This document shows positions 44,606-57,239 of a stretch of 64,000 nt of DNA, piece by piece. The position numbers were made by a program, and so were the translations under genes. The DNA comes from Castanea sativa (Eukaryota; Streptophyta; Magnoliopsida; Fagales; Fagaceae): the NCBI RefSeq assembly GCF_040712315.1, contig NC_134015.1, forward strand, positions 4,735,945 to 4,799,944, written 5' to 3'. Numbering within the stretch: position 1 is the first letter of the stretch; each line of letters opens with the position of its first letter. The notes beneath the pieces were generated by a model. The model ran no database searches and had not been told where the DNA came from. It saw nothing but the letters and a program-made list of their open reading frames with translations.

Positions 44606-47180
44606 TATAAATACATTCATGTTTGTTAAGAATCAAAATTTAAACATCTTTACCATCATGACATAAAATTTGTATGCCTCATAGTAGGCATTCTTTATTC
44701 AAATAGAAGGAATTTCAAAGGATTGCATTTATTTTGACAGATTCAAGCACTTTAAGCCCATATATCAGTATAGTAATAATTAAAACTTTAGAATGTAATT
44801 TAACCAAAATCAAAAATAAAAACCACAAAATTAACTCAAAGTGAAACAAAGGTGAGGAGGTTGTTGTATTTTCAGTTTCACTACATAGTAGGTCAGCCAT
44901 CTTGTAAAAATGGTTTGGTCCATGAAACATTATCCGATTGATTTGAAATTTTAAGGGAACATGACCTTATATGTATACAAGGTACCACAAAAAATTCATG
45001 TAAAATGATTTTTCTATAGTTTATTAAAAATCACATATTGCAGCTGACTCAAGTCTGTCCATGATAGATTCAGGATTCCAAAAGAAAATTGCTATGGTTT
45101 TAATACTAGCCCAAATGCTTTGAGACTTTATTCACATTAAAACCACGTGTTAAAGCATATTAAAAACAAGGAATGAAACCCTTAATCTCATATAAACAAT
45201 GACCACAACAACAAATTAAGAAACCAAAACTCATAACTCATAGAGACAATTTATCAAACACTTGGTAAGCAAAAGGCACATGCTCACATTACTTACACAA
45301 ATTTATAGTTAACAGTACACTCACACCCACATATGCCAAAGATCAATTTATTTGTGATAACAATTACAAATAGACATACAATTAAAGATAATGTAAAAAA
45401 ACAAAAGCGGTGGAAAGGAAAATAAGACCTATGAAGCATCAGTTCTAACTCAGTATTTTTGTCTTTAAGGAAAATATGGTGGACTATGTGATTTGAGGCC
45501 TATATTGACTAAAAATTTTATACATTTCGAATTTTAGAATGATGTTTAGATAATTATAGAGTACAGTCTCAAAACTGGGTTAGCTGTACAACGTAAGTAA
45601 GTGTTAAGCAAAATGCAAAATGCTAAGAGAGGTGATTGGTAAGCAAAATGCTATATGATTAACTCTGTTTGAGTGGCTATGAGGATTAAATAGTTTTATT
45701 AAAGTGGGCTTATCTAATCAATAAGTTCCAAATAAAATGTTAATAAAATATCATAATGTATTCTCAACTAGTATTTCCACCTTCAAAAGCTCCTCAGACT
45801 GGCTCTCCAAATAAAATTAAGGATAAGGTAAGATTGCTTACCAATCACCTCTCTTGGACCCTGCAAAAGTGTGGACTTTGTACACTAGGTACAACATTCT
45901 TTGTAACTTACACAAACACCAGTGGGTCTTACACTATTCTCTCAAGTACAAGAAATGCCATTTCATCTAAATTGACATGGGTTTGGGAGTATTCGATACC
46001 AACGAAATTCTTCTTGATTTTTAGCTTAGGGATAAAATTGACAACATCAATACACAAATGATAGCATTGAATTAACGCGGCCTATCTCTCAAAACAAGTT
46101 CGCAACAGAATCAACACATTCGCGCCTCGTAATGATTTTATCTTAGATTTTTCTCCATATGCTTTGTCCAAATTGTATACAACTCTAGGGCAAAGGTTGG
46201 AGCGTTGGCAACCAAAACACCTATACAACTCTACATATTATATATTCTAGAAAAGCAATAATATTAAGTAGCACGCAGCTATTGATAGTGAATTCATCAA
46301 CAAAAAGAAAACATCAAAAAAAAAAAAAAATTTTATAGAAAACAAGCAAAAAGGGGGTGGGGTTGGAAAAGGAGGAAGCTCAAACTTGTGGTGCGTAAAC
46401 TGTGAGTTTCGAGAATGAGCATGAGGAAAGCAAAGAATTCATCTTCATAGTCTAAAACCCTGTGGAACATCGGTCTCCTTAAAGCCAATACCTGTAGTAC
46501 TTGTAGTTGTTGTTATTGTTCTACAATTAAATATCAATATATATAATCAATTGGAAAATGAAGAGAAGAGAAGATAGTTACGCCAAAAGAATAGGGGGAA
46601 ATTTGAAGAAAAAAAAAAGGGTAACTTTGCATCGGGAAAATGTGGGTGGAGGCAGAAAATGAGACTAAAAAGAAGCGGGAAATATAAAAAAAAAAATTAA
46701 GTGGGAGGCTGAAAATTTTGAAGTGGTGAGTGGGGGCTTATTGTGACTAACATGGGACTAATTTTGAACTTTTTTTTTTTTTAATGAAAGAAACGTGTGG
46801 ACTAAATGATTATCACTTGATAAGTTTGTCTTTTACTAAAAATTTATGATATACTTTTGCTTTATAAAAAAAAAAAAAACTAATCACTAAGATGTTCCTC
46901 AAAACAAAAATAAAAAAATGACTAATGGAGTAATTCGGTAAATATTTTTAAAAGGAAAATTAATTAGAATTTAATGAATTAAAATAATAATATCTTAAAC
47001 TAAGATTAGATAGTGTATTTTTATTGAAATAAATAGAAAGAGATAATGATAAGTTAATGAATATTCATAATTAACAAATAAAAATTTAAAAACTAGTGAG
47101 TTTTTTAGGGAATATTTAATGAATAAACTCATTCCTAAAATATACGAAAATTTGATAAATTTTAAATTACATAAAAATTC
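44606..47180. other. No supported gene
   Basis: The frames at 44715-44930, 45756-46061 and 46995-47183 have no recognisable domain. A perfect 22-bp inverted repeat lies at 45625-45646 and 45834-45855. From about 46800 the sequence is very AT-rich. Confidence 0.45.
45625..45855. repeat. Perfect 22-bp inverted repeat with 187-bp spacer
   Basis: The stretch AAGAGAGGTGATTGGTAAGC plus AA (45625-45646) is exactly inverted at 45834-45855. No matching target duplication was identified outside the arms. Confidence 0.8.
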
Positions 47181-48012
47181 CAAAGAATTACCAAAATACC
47201 CCCCTCAACCTAAAAATGACCAAAATAACACCTAAACCTAAAAATAAACAAAATACCCCTAAACCTAAAAATAAACAAAATACCCCTAAAATCTAAAAAA
47301 GACCAAAATACCCCCTTGAACCTAAAAAAGACCAAAATACCCCTTAAACCTAAATAATGACCAAAATATCCCAAAACCTAAAAATGACCAAAATACCCCC
47401 AAAATCCAAAAAATGACCAAAATACCCCCGAAACCTAAAAAATGACCAAAATAACCTTGAAGCCTAAAAATTGACCAAAATAACCTTAAAACCTGAAAAT
47501 GACCAAAATACCCCCAAAACTTGAAAAGTGGTCAAAATAACCCTGAAGCCTAAAAATTTATGGAAATAATCTAGAAACCAAAAAATGACCAAAATACCCT
47601 TATAACCTAAAAATTACCAAAATACCTCTGAAGCCTAAAAATGACCAAAATAACTCTGAAGCCTAGAAAATGACCAAAATAACCTAAAAATGACGAAAAT
47701 ACCCTCCAAAACTTAAAAATGACCAAAATAACCCCCAAGCCTAAAAATTGACGAAAATAACCTCAAAACCTAAAAAATGACCAAAATACCCTCTAAACTT
47801 AAAATGACCAAAATACCCTTGAAACCTAAAAAATAACCAAAATCCCTCGAACCTATAAAGTGACGAAAATAACCCTAAACTTTTGAAATGACCCAAATAA
47901 ACCCAAAACCTCTAAAATGGCCACAAACAACCTAAAACCTCTAAAATTACCAAAAATACCCTGAAACCTCTAAAATGACCAAAATACCTCTAAACCTATA
48001 AAACGACCAAAA
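47181..48012. repeat. Minisatellite array, C-rich strand up
   Basis: About 30 imperfect units of 24-30 bp with consensus CCTAAAAATGACCAAAATAC followed by CCC. Units vary by substitutions and one-base length changes. No open reading frame. Confidence 0.92.
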
Positions 48013-48039
48013 CACCCCTCAAAATATCTAAGAGCATTT

Positions 48040-48600
48040 CAGTAATTTTTGTAGGTTTTGAGGGAATGTCACTAATTTTTTTAGGTTTTAGGGGTGTTTT
48101 GTTAACTTTTAGATTTTGGGGCTATTCCGGTAATTTCTAGGTTTTGGAGGTCTTTTAGTCACTTTTCAGGTTTTGGGGATATTCAATCATTCTTTAGGTT
48201 TTCGGGGTATCTTGGTCAATTTTTAGGTTTAGTGGGTATTTTGGTTTTTTTTTTTTTTTTAAAAGTTTAGGGAGTATTTTTGTCATTTTTTAGTTTTAGG
48301 GGGGATTTTGGTAATTTTTTAGGTTTAGGGTGTATTTTTATCAACTTACAGGTTTAAGGGACATTTTAGTCATTTTATAGGTTTCGGGGTATTTTGGTAA
48401 TTTTTTAGGTTTCAGAGGTATTACAGTTAATTTTTAGGTTTAGGGGGTATTTTGGTAATTTTTAGGTTTCTAGGTTATTTTGGTCAATTTTTAGGCTTTG
48501 GGGTTATTTTGTCCATTTTTAAGGTTCTGGGGGTATTTTGGTCAATTTTAGGTTTTGAGGTTAATTTAGTCAATTTTTAGGCTTCGAGGTTAATTTAGTC
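48040..48600. repeat. Minisatellite array, inverted orientation
   Basis: About 20 units of the same family on the opposite strand (TTTAGGTTTTGGGGGTATTT, then TGGTCA). It meets the preceding array head to head with a ~30-bp junction, so the two could pair over several hundred bases. The right edge adjoins segmental copy C exactly at about 48601. Confidence 0.92.
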
Positions 48601-49006
48601 ATAATATATCAATATGTAACCACGCATTATATAATAAAATTTATAATATTTTCAGCATTTTTATAAGAATAAATCATAGTTTTCACATGATCTTGAATTA
48701 AAATTATTTATTGCAGCAAAATGGGACTCAGAAACCCACTTAAGGCTTGGGCATAACAATTAACGGAAACATAATTTAACAATAAGAATATTTTTTTGTT
48801 GTTGCTTTAGTTATGTTTCCTTTATTATATATACTTGACTTGGATTCGTTGAGATGATATATTCTTTGCTTAAACTTACCTGTTACTCAAATTGTTGTCT
48901 TTAATTAAATTTTAATGGTTGTCTTAGTAAATTTACAGATGATCAAAAGGAAAGTTGCTGGGACACCAACTGGGCAAGCTAGTGCGACTAAATCACATCT
49001 ATTCAG
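48601..49006. repeat. Segmental duplication copy C (partial)
   Basis: Starts at the ATAATATATCAATATGTAAC block (A: ~34562; B: ~40320) and continues like B through GGATTCGTTGA and the exon-like segment. It lies directly upstream of the ankyrin gene, so it may be the source locus of the duplicated segment. Confidence 0.8.
48939..49006 (+). other. Putative 5' exon of the ankyrin gene
   Basis: A 68-bp segment between AAATTTACAG and CAG/GTATGAG, with good splice consensus on both sides. It starts ATG and could encode MIKRKVAGTPTGQASATKSH, but direct joining to a site just before 49530 reaches a stop, so it is more likely untranslated or an upstream short frame. Conserved in copy B apart from one base. 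Confidence 0.5.
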
Positions 49007-49529
49007 GTATGAGCTCTTTCAAACCACCGTTTTTTTCTTCCTCAGAAGTTTCAAATGAAGTTAAGCAAACTCTGATGTTAAAAGTTTTGCTTTGGAGAGA
49101 CATAGTAGTATAATTGGAGAGTGATGCTAGCTTAGTCTTAGATCCAATCATGTGTAATGCTACCACCTCAAAATGGAGCATTGCGCAAAAATTGTTTTTG
49201 ATATTCTTAGGGTTCGTTAATTCGGTTGCCAACGGCTAGCCAGCTAGGTATAACATCAAGGTCTGCTTTTTTCATATTTTATACTCTTACATTACCTTTT
49301 TTTTTTTTTCCTTCCATTTTACATGTACTTTTACGTATTAACATGTGGACATTTTTATAATAATGTATGAAAACTAGCGTGAAAGGATATTTTCCATTTT
49401 TAAAGTATCATTTTTTTCAACACAATAATTAAGACAACCTGAAGAAAATAAAGTTTTTCTTTTTTTTTTTTAAAGAAAAAATAGTGTTGATTTTTTTTTT
49501 CACAATACTAGGTAGAGTGATATTCAACT
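49007..49529. other. Probable 5' intron of the ankyrin gene
   Basis: Pyrimidine-rich towards its end with a candidate AATACTAG acceptor at about 49511. No other feature. Confidence 0.45.
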
Positions 49530-50133
49530 ATGGAAGAAGGAAGGCAATACAGAATGAATCCTAAAGTGTTCCAAGCTGCTTCCACCGGTGATTCAAGTTA
49601 TTTTGAGAGTTTGATATATCCCAGTAGTATCCATCTGCAAGTGACAGCCGGGAAGAACACTGTTCTTCATGTTGCACTGCAATTCAAAAAATTTGAAGTT
49701 GTGGAAAAGATAGTTTATTATTGTCCAAGCCTTGTTTATAAAACAAACTCCAAAGGCAATACTCCACTACATGTTGCTGCGATGGTAGGAAATTCTTCGT
49801 TGGTAAAGTTCCTAATAGATCATGCCAAAAAGCTGAATGTTGAAGCAGGTGGTCATCGACAGCTTCTGAGGATGGTGAATATTCTAGGGAAGGATACAGC
49901 CCTGCACGTTGCTGTGCGATATGGGAAGTTTGAAATTGTGAAAATGCTAATCAAGGAGGATCCAGAGCTAGCTAAGTATGTAAACAAGGTTGGGGAATCT
50001 GCATTGTTCCTAGCTGTGGACAAACAACGCTACGACATAGCTTTTTATATCCTAACTGCTGCTTCAGACTGCTCCTATGCTGGAAGGCACGGCATGAATG
50101 TCTTGCATGCAATTGCCATTCACACTAGCAGTT
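49530..50133 (+). CDS. Ankyrin-repeat protein (ACD6/ITN1-like), first coding exon
   Basis: From MEEGRQYRMNPKVFQAASTG the exon encodes 201 codons plus one base. Ankyrin repeats: KNTVLHVALQFKKFEVVEKI (about 40-60), KGNTPLHVAAMVGNSSLVKF (75-95), GKDTALHVAVRYGKFEIVKM (119-139) and GESALFLAVDKQRYDIAFYI (153-173), then HGMNVLHAIAIHTSS. Plant ACD6-like proteins go on to more repeats and a C-terminal PGG membrane domain, and act in defence or salt signalling at membranes. The exon ends AGCAGTT/GTAAGTG in phase 1. The exon at 63178 starts with the matching two bases, giving a continuous frame. The open frame runs to 50216 only by intron read-through. The full gene is probably broken downstream. Confidence 0.82.
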
Positions 50134-51245
50134 GTAAGTGTTGCCCCATTCTGCTCTTTAAATATTGTAGAAATATGTGGACACAATCTTTGTTCGATTA
50201 TGATAAAAAGTGGTAGATTTAAATAAAAGGGATAAACGTCCCCTCACAGCTAAGCGTGACAAATATTTTTGCACATTTCTTTTAAGACAATCTTTTCTTG
50301 GCATTCAATATCATGGTTATATCCAATGTGGTTTAGCGAAACAATTTTGCAAATAATGTGTAGTTACACAAAAATTTTCTCAATTATTTTAAAGACAAAT
50401 GATGTTGTTTCAACAACAATTTTTCATTTTAACAAATTGAGTTCCTAACATTACCTAATTACAAAAGGAAAATATTAGAACTAAAACCAATTTTATAATA
50501 AAAATATTACAAACTGATGTAGTATGTAATTGGTGCTACATTATCACTTCATAATAAATAAATGTTTTATTTTTTTATTGATTACTATTTAATTTATAAA
50601 ACGTATATAGAAAAATAGGTAATATTAAGGGTGTAAATCCAACCTACCAACTCAATGAATTGGGTTGAGATGGGTTTAAATTTTATTTAAAGTCTCGAGT
50701 TAGATCTGAAACCACCTGACCCATGCCAATCCAACCCACCATATATAAATGTCTATTTTATTATCTTTATTTTGAATTTGATTAATTTTGGTATTTTCAA
50801 AATTTGTTTTGATGAGTTTAGAAATTTAGAATATAATTTAAGCATATTATGTGAGTTGTAACAATTTAATGAGAAAAGTGCTTAAATAGTTTATGAAAAT
50901 TCTAAGTTTTTTAAGGTACGAAACATGTATGCACAACCCACTAATCCAACGCAATCCATCCCAACCTATGTGGATGGGTTGGATTATGATTTTCCATTGT
51001 TGGTTTATATAAAAAAACACTACAATCTAACTCATGCACACATCTAAGTAATTTCCCTGACCTTACTTTTTACAAATTGCATGGGTGGCATTCACTGTTC
51101 AATATCAAGTTATGTGTACACCAAAAAAAAAAAAAAAATTTAATGTTAGAAAACACATGATTAATTCAACAATTGTAATTAACTTCCTATTTTCCAAGTA
51201 ATATCTAAGAGTTTAAGATCATTTAAAACCAATCTTAATATATAT
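50134..51245. other. Start of the 13-kb intron
   Basis: AT-rich, no coding signal. The stretch 50630-51010 contains CAACCCA/TGGGTTGG motifs in both orientations, like a degenerate dispersed repeat. Confidence 0.5.
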
Positions 51246-51374
51246 ATTTTTAAAGTTTTAACTTATGGCATCCGCTCCTAATGATAGCTCTTATCATTAG
51301 ACTAAGATACTAATCAGTTTTTGATGTAGACAGGGATTGAATCTCAAATCTCTTATTCAACTATCAAAGAGTTT
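51246..51374 (-). mobile_element. tRNA-derived SINE, 5'-truncated
   Basis: Same family as 39413-39575 (shared GGCATCCGCTCCTAATGATA...CTAATCAGTTTTTGATGTAG region). Flanked by ACCAATCTTAATATATAT (51228-51245) and ACCAATCCTAATATATAT (51375-51392), 17 of 18 matching. The tRNA-like A-box end is missing. Confidence 0.88.
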
Positions 51375-52253
51375 ACCAATCCTAATATATATTGCCACAT
51401 TGTAATTAACACCAATCCCAATATATCACTTCTAACAATTTTTAGAAAGATAGTGAAAATTTTTATTTCTATAGCATTACTCAAACTAAACAATCTTGCT
51501 AATATTAGTTGAAAAATTATTTTATAAAACAATCTAATGAGACACCTTTCTCACACCATGTTTGGATCCTACATGATGTGAGAGTAATGTCTTATGAGAT
51601 ACCTTCTTCCAATTAACCACGCATGCCTTAGGTATTCCCTAGCTAGGACAGTGCCAAGCAAGAATGAATCCAAATGGCTAATATTCCTTGGCATCTCTGA
51701 AACTCTGAAGAAAGAATTACATTTATTTTCCTTATCCATATATAGTTTCTTAGAGTTTAATTTTTTTGATAATTTTTTTTTGATGAATAGTACAATTTAT
51801 TTTTAAAGTGTATTGTTTTGCTGGAGTGTTTAAAACTTATTTCTCTGGTATGATTATTTCTATTGCTTTTGATTTATCCAATGCAGACAGTAACAAGGGA
51901 AATTTGGTCCTAGTAAGAGAAATGGAGAAATCGGAACAGTTATCTCGACCTTTTCGGGTCCTAATAACTGTCATTTGGGACATCAATATGATATCGCTCG
52001 ACCATCTTCCGAAAGGGTTATTTGACAAATTTTATAGAATGGAAGAATTTTTACCTTCGGTCAAATTTGGAACCATTCCAGAAGGTAAATAGTCTACCTC
52101 GACTCAATTACTCTTTTAAAAAAAAAAAATTATAGGAAATATTGAATTTTCATTAACAAATAAAGCCGAAAAGAAATTATATCATTTGAGATTGCATGTT
52201 CTATAAAATAAGGGTTCTCTTCAATCTAAGAAACATATTACTCAAGTATTCTT
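51375..52253. other. Intron sequence with one unexplained open frame
   Basis: A plus-strand frame (51808-52092) has protein-like composition after 51890 (SNKGNLVLVREMEKSEQLSR... to VKFGTIPEGK-stop) and follows CCAATGCAG, a good acceptor. I do not recognise the family. The rest is AT-rich. Confidence 0.4.
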
Positions 52254-52587
52254 TGTTGGTGCAAATACAAAATAATGGAAATAATACAAAGAGAACTGAA
52301 TAATATTTCTAAATATTATCAATATGAAAAGAAAAAAATACACAACACTATTTGGATTCAGGTGTAACCCTCGCTCTCTTTAAGTAGATTCAGGTCATTA
52401 GTTTTCCCTAACTTGTCTCTCCTAGGATACAAGGACCCAACATATGTTGTATGGCTAGAACAACATATGACCCTTGCGCACGTATCTAACCCAATTAGCC
52501 CATTAATCACCACAATTAAAAGGAATAAAATAAATTTTCCCATTTTCAACGTAGGATTAAATATTTTCACTAACTTTTCATATTCCA
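52254..52587 (-). repeat. Copia LTR, left copy (3' LTR)
   Basis: Aligns to 57789 onward through ATAATACAAAGAGAA, AAAAAAATACACAA and TTGTATGGCTAGAACAAC, then loses ~100 bp relative to the right copy before the CCATTTTCAAYGT block. Confidence 0.65.
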
Positions 52588-53144
52588 TATTTGACTCCCG
52601 CATCTTTACGTTTATGTTGTAATATAAATCAATTTTAATTATATAATATTAAAATGCTCTGCATTGTACCTTCACTTAGTAAAACAGTGATCTCAATGCC
52701 GGAGTTGTAGTGGTCTTTGACTTGAACTAGGATTGCTTTTGGGAAATTAAGCGCCACTGCTTACACATAACAACCCCGGTGTTGACATGAGTTTTTATAG
52801 CTAGCACTTTACGGTTGAATGCTGATCCCAGTTTAATGAGTGTATTTAAAATAAGTTCAAATCTCATAGGGAGCAGCCCCATGCCCACGCTTATATAGGT
52901 GAAATTTTTCCAAGGATGCTCTTGTATTTCTGACATCCCACTTATATGAGCTACAAATTTCATTATAAATTTTTTGCTCAACCTCTCCACATTACAGGAT
53001 AAATGCACATTCATTATAGGGATGAATAATTTACAAAATAGATAATTAAAGAAATAAATAGTGCATTTCTTACGACCATCATATGGTTCATTTTTCCAAT
53101 TGAACCAAATTCTCAGAATCTCTAGTCCTTGGGTATCTTCATAT

Positions 53145-56100
53145 ATGGCTCATGAATCTATGGACTTTATTCCCATCTCCCTTGAAGTATTCTAGACCCT
53201 ATCTTTTGCCAAGGCTTGGTAAATGAATTTCCAAGGTTATCATTAAATATAATATAATCCATAGTTATGATGCCACTACTCAAATAAGATCGCACGGTTT
53301 TGTGCTTTCTTCTTATAGGTCTAGATTTACTATTGTAATAACGGTTTTAACTCTACCAATTGCGGTAGTGTTATCACAATGAATTAATATAGGCGGAATT
53401 GACTTTTCCTAAAGTAGAATTTTATATAACAAATCTCAGAGTCAATTTGCCTTTTTACTAGCTAAAACTAATGTTATTAATTCACCTTCCATAGTTGAAT
53501 TAACAATTATTGTTTGCTTTTTAGATTTCTAACAAATAGCACCATTACCTAAGGTAAAAATATAACTAGTGGTAGAGAGAAAAGCACCTGACAAAGTATT
53601 CCAATCGGCATCACTAAAGCTTCAATCACATCAGGATAATTTTTATAAAATAAGCGATAGCTTTTGGTACCAGTGGTAGAGAGAGAATCATGACTCACTC
53701 AATAGCTAGCCAATAATCTTTACTAGGCTTGCTAGTAAATTTGCTAATCACTCCTACTGCATATGGAATGTCAGGTCTAGTACAATCAGTAGCATAACGT
53801 AAACTACCAATGATGCTAGCATAATTCTTTTGATTAAAAATCTCATTGTCATTATTCATAGGAAATAAATGAACACTAGAATCAAAAGGAGTAGCAACAT
53901 TTCTATGACCTTGACAATTATATTTTCTCAACATAATGTGATTGATCAAGAAATATTTCATCATATGTTTTTGTAATTTTCATGCCCAAATAAAATTAGC
54001 CTCACCAAGATCTTTCATATCAAAATGGCTTTTAAGTATATTTCTTGTCTCAATTACAACATGCATATTTGAGCCAAAAATCAACATATCATTCACATAG
54101 AGGCTAATTATAACATGTAAATTATTCCATGATTTAGAATAAATACATTTATCACATTCATTTGATTTATAACCATTCTCAATCATGTAGGAATCAAAAT
54201 TTTCATGCCACTGCATAGATGCCTGTTTTAAGCCATATAGGGATTTATTTAGCTTACATATCTTGCTTTCTTGTTTAGGCTTTACAAAGCCTTTGGACTG
54301 ATCCATATAAATCTTTTCCTCTAGGTCCCCATTTAAAAAAGTTGTTTTTACATCCATTTGATGAATTTTCAAATAAAAAATTGCACCAATAGCATTTAAC
54401 ATTCTAATAGATATAATTCTTGTTACCAAAGAAAAGGTATCAAAGAAATAATGACCGAATTTTTGTTTAAAGCCTTTTGCAACATGTTTAGCTTTAAACT
54501 TATCTATTAATCCATCCTGTTTCAACTTTTTCTAAGGACCTATTTACAACCTATGGTCTTACAACCTGGTAGAAGATCTACTAATTTCCAAGTTCTATTA
54601 GAAATTAGAGATTCCATCTCATCATTTATATGAGGTGATGTTAAAGCTTCTACTAAATTTTGGGAATTTTCCTCAATGTTAAAAATATAATAATTAGGAC
54701 CAAAATCCTTTTCAACTCTAGCTCTTTTACTTCTTCTAGGTTCCATTTCAAAATTTTCTTGATTTTGTAAATGAGAAGTAGAAGAACTAGGTTGTGACAA
54801 AATATTTTCTTATTCACCCCCATCACTTTTCAATTTAAAAGGAAATTTTTCTTCATGAAAAATTGCATCACTAAATTCAAAAATTATTTTGTTTTCAAGA
54901 TAAAAAATTCTATAAACTGTGCTATTAGTCACATAACTAAGAAAATCACAGGTAGTAGCTCTTATATCTAGTTTAGATATTTTAGGGTTAGTAAGCCTTA
55001 CATAAGCAAGACAACCCCACACTCTCAAATATCCTAAATTTGACTTATGTCCTTTCCACATCTCAAAAGTTGTGGTATGTGACTTTTTATGTGACACCAT
55101 ATTCAAAATATGACATGTAGTTAAAATAGCTTCACCCTAAAAATATAAAGGTGCACCAGATTCAATTAACATGGCATTTGTTAACTCAATTGGAGTTTTA
55201 TTTTTTCTTTCAGCCACACCATTAGAAGTAGAGGTGAATATGATGCAGTAGTTTCATGGATAATTCCTAAAGATTGAACAAATGTGTTGAATGCACTTGA
55301 TTCATACTCCCAGACTCTATCACTTCTTATTCTTTTTATTTTTTTATTGAATTGCTTTTCAACTTTTTTTAAAAAATCTTGAAATTTTTTAAAAGCATCA
55401 CTTTTATTTTTCAACAAATAAACAATTTTATATTTTGAGAAATTATCAATAAAAGTGATGATATATATCTATTTCCTCGATGAGTTAAAATTCCATCAAA
55501 TTCACATAAATCAAAGTAAATTAACTCAAGCAATTTGGTATTTCTTACAAAACTTTTATGAAGCCTTTTTGTAAACTTAGCTTGACTACTAGTATCACAT
55601 TTTTCAAAATCTTTTGACAATCTTAGAATTAATTTAAACAACTCATGATTCCCACATATCTACTATTTATATGACACAAACAAGAATGCCAAAAATTAAT
55701 AGAAGAAAGTATATACACTGAAGTGGTAGATGCTTTATTATTCTCAACATTCAACTTAAAGATTCCATCACAAGCATAACCATTGCCTACAAATAATCCC
55801 TTTTTAGTGATTACATATTTAATAGATTTTATAGTTTGCTTGATGCCAGCCTTATTAAGCAAAAAGCTTGACATCAAATTCTTCCTCATAGACGGAGTGT
55901 GAAGTACATCTTTTAATGTTAACACACGTCTAGAAGTGAATTTCAAACCAACCTCACCACTCCCAAGAACCTTGGTTTTGCTAGAGTCACCAAGCATAAT
56001 TGTTTTTTCTTCTTCAAAGGGAGTGTATAACTTGAACCAATCTTTGTCATAGCAAATGTGCCTATTAGCATCAGAATTTGCCCATCGCCTTTCAACATAT

Positions 56101-57080
56101 TGCACCATATCGACGTCTATAATCATAGTCACTAAAGGTTCTTTTGTTACGTTAGCTTGCTGAACATATTTACATTTTCAAAATTTGCAAAATTGAGCAA
56201 TGTGTCCTCTCTTGCCACATACAAAACAAGATTTATTAAATTGATCTTGTGAAAGGGGTCATTGGTTCTTATTGTAATTTTTATTCGGGTTTTCCCTTCT
56301 TTGAGGTCTATTATTATTTTTGAAAACTCTCTTTTTAAGCTTCAATTGATCATTTCTATGAAAATGATTTTTGGGCATATGATTATTGGCTGAAATAAGG
56401 TTTACCTTTGTGGTGAAATTACCATTACTCTCTTCTGTCATGAGTGCATCTTGTCCTCTAGCCTCCTCTTCTACACGGATGTGTGTGATTAAGGTCTCTA
56501 GGGATGTCTCATTTTGTTTGTGCCGCAAAGTCTTTGGAACTCCTTCCAAGATTGTGGTAGTTTATCAACTAGGCCAGCTACCACCAGATTATCTCTAATC
56601 TTTATGCCTTCAGATCTCAATTTTCACGATCATTTGGAAGTCTTGTGCTTAATCCACCACCAATTTTCCATTCACCACTTGGTAACGGAAAAATCTACTA
56701 GCAGCATACTTTTTTGCATCAACCTCCTTGGTATTGTACTTGTTTTGTAAAGCTTTCCAAATTTTCTTGAAAGAGTTATAAATTGTATCATAATAATCAT
56801 AGAAATGAACGACAAGAAAATTCAAAAGATAAGAGTGACAATTGTATTCATCTTTTGTATACTTATCTATCTTTACTTGATGGAGATAAAATTCTTCCTC
56901 GCTCATCTCATTGGTAGAAACCTTTGAAGGATTCTCGTCAATGAGGATGTAGGCGACTTTGAAAAGACTCAAGTAAAGGAGGACCTTTCCTTTCTACCTC
57001 TTGAAGTGGGCTCCCTTAAAGCACAAGGGCTTGTTGAGATCTCCAACACTTTCATTTAGTTTCTGTTGTGTAGACTCCAT
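53145..57080 (-). pseudogene. Copia gag-pol, multiply disrupted
   Basis: From 57080: gag (MESTQQKLNESVGDL, then UBN2-type text to ~56260), a zinc knuckle CFVCGKRGHIAQFC (~56228-56187), protease region with [11 protein letters not shown] (~56080), GAG-pre-integrase ([10 protein letters not shown]), integrase (55641-54810, with IRSDRVWEYESSAF), reverse transcriptase (54525-53980, LYVNDMLIFGS) and RNase H (ending near 53145 with KSKKQTIIVNSTMEGELI). Stops and frameshifts separate nearly all domains. The protease DSGA motif is NSDA and the RT YVDD box is YVND, so catalytic residues are lost as well. It cannot move on its own. Confidence 0.9.
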
Positions 57081-57239
57081 GTGTATTGAATCTGTGGTGA
57101 CCAGATACGCTTCAAGCAGTAGTATTTGGGTCCCAATTGATTTATGTGTGCTATATCTTGGTCCTACCAATTTGCCCCCAAGCTTCACTTGGTTTTGTCT
57201 CAACAAGACGTTACTTGCAAGTTCTCCCCTCACGTTTCC

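Noticed and set aside
45756..46061. 101-aa plus-strand frame
   Set aside because: No domain, and it spans one arm of the 22-bp inverted repeat; composition is not convincing.
47181..48600. Regular repeats that might suggest a CRISPR array
   Set aside because: Units are contiguous and imperfect with no unique spacers, and the genome is a plant; this is a minisatellite.
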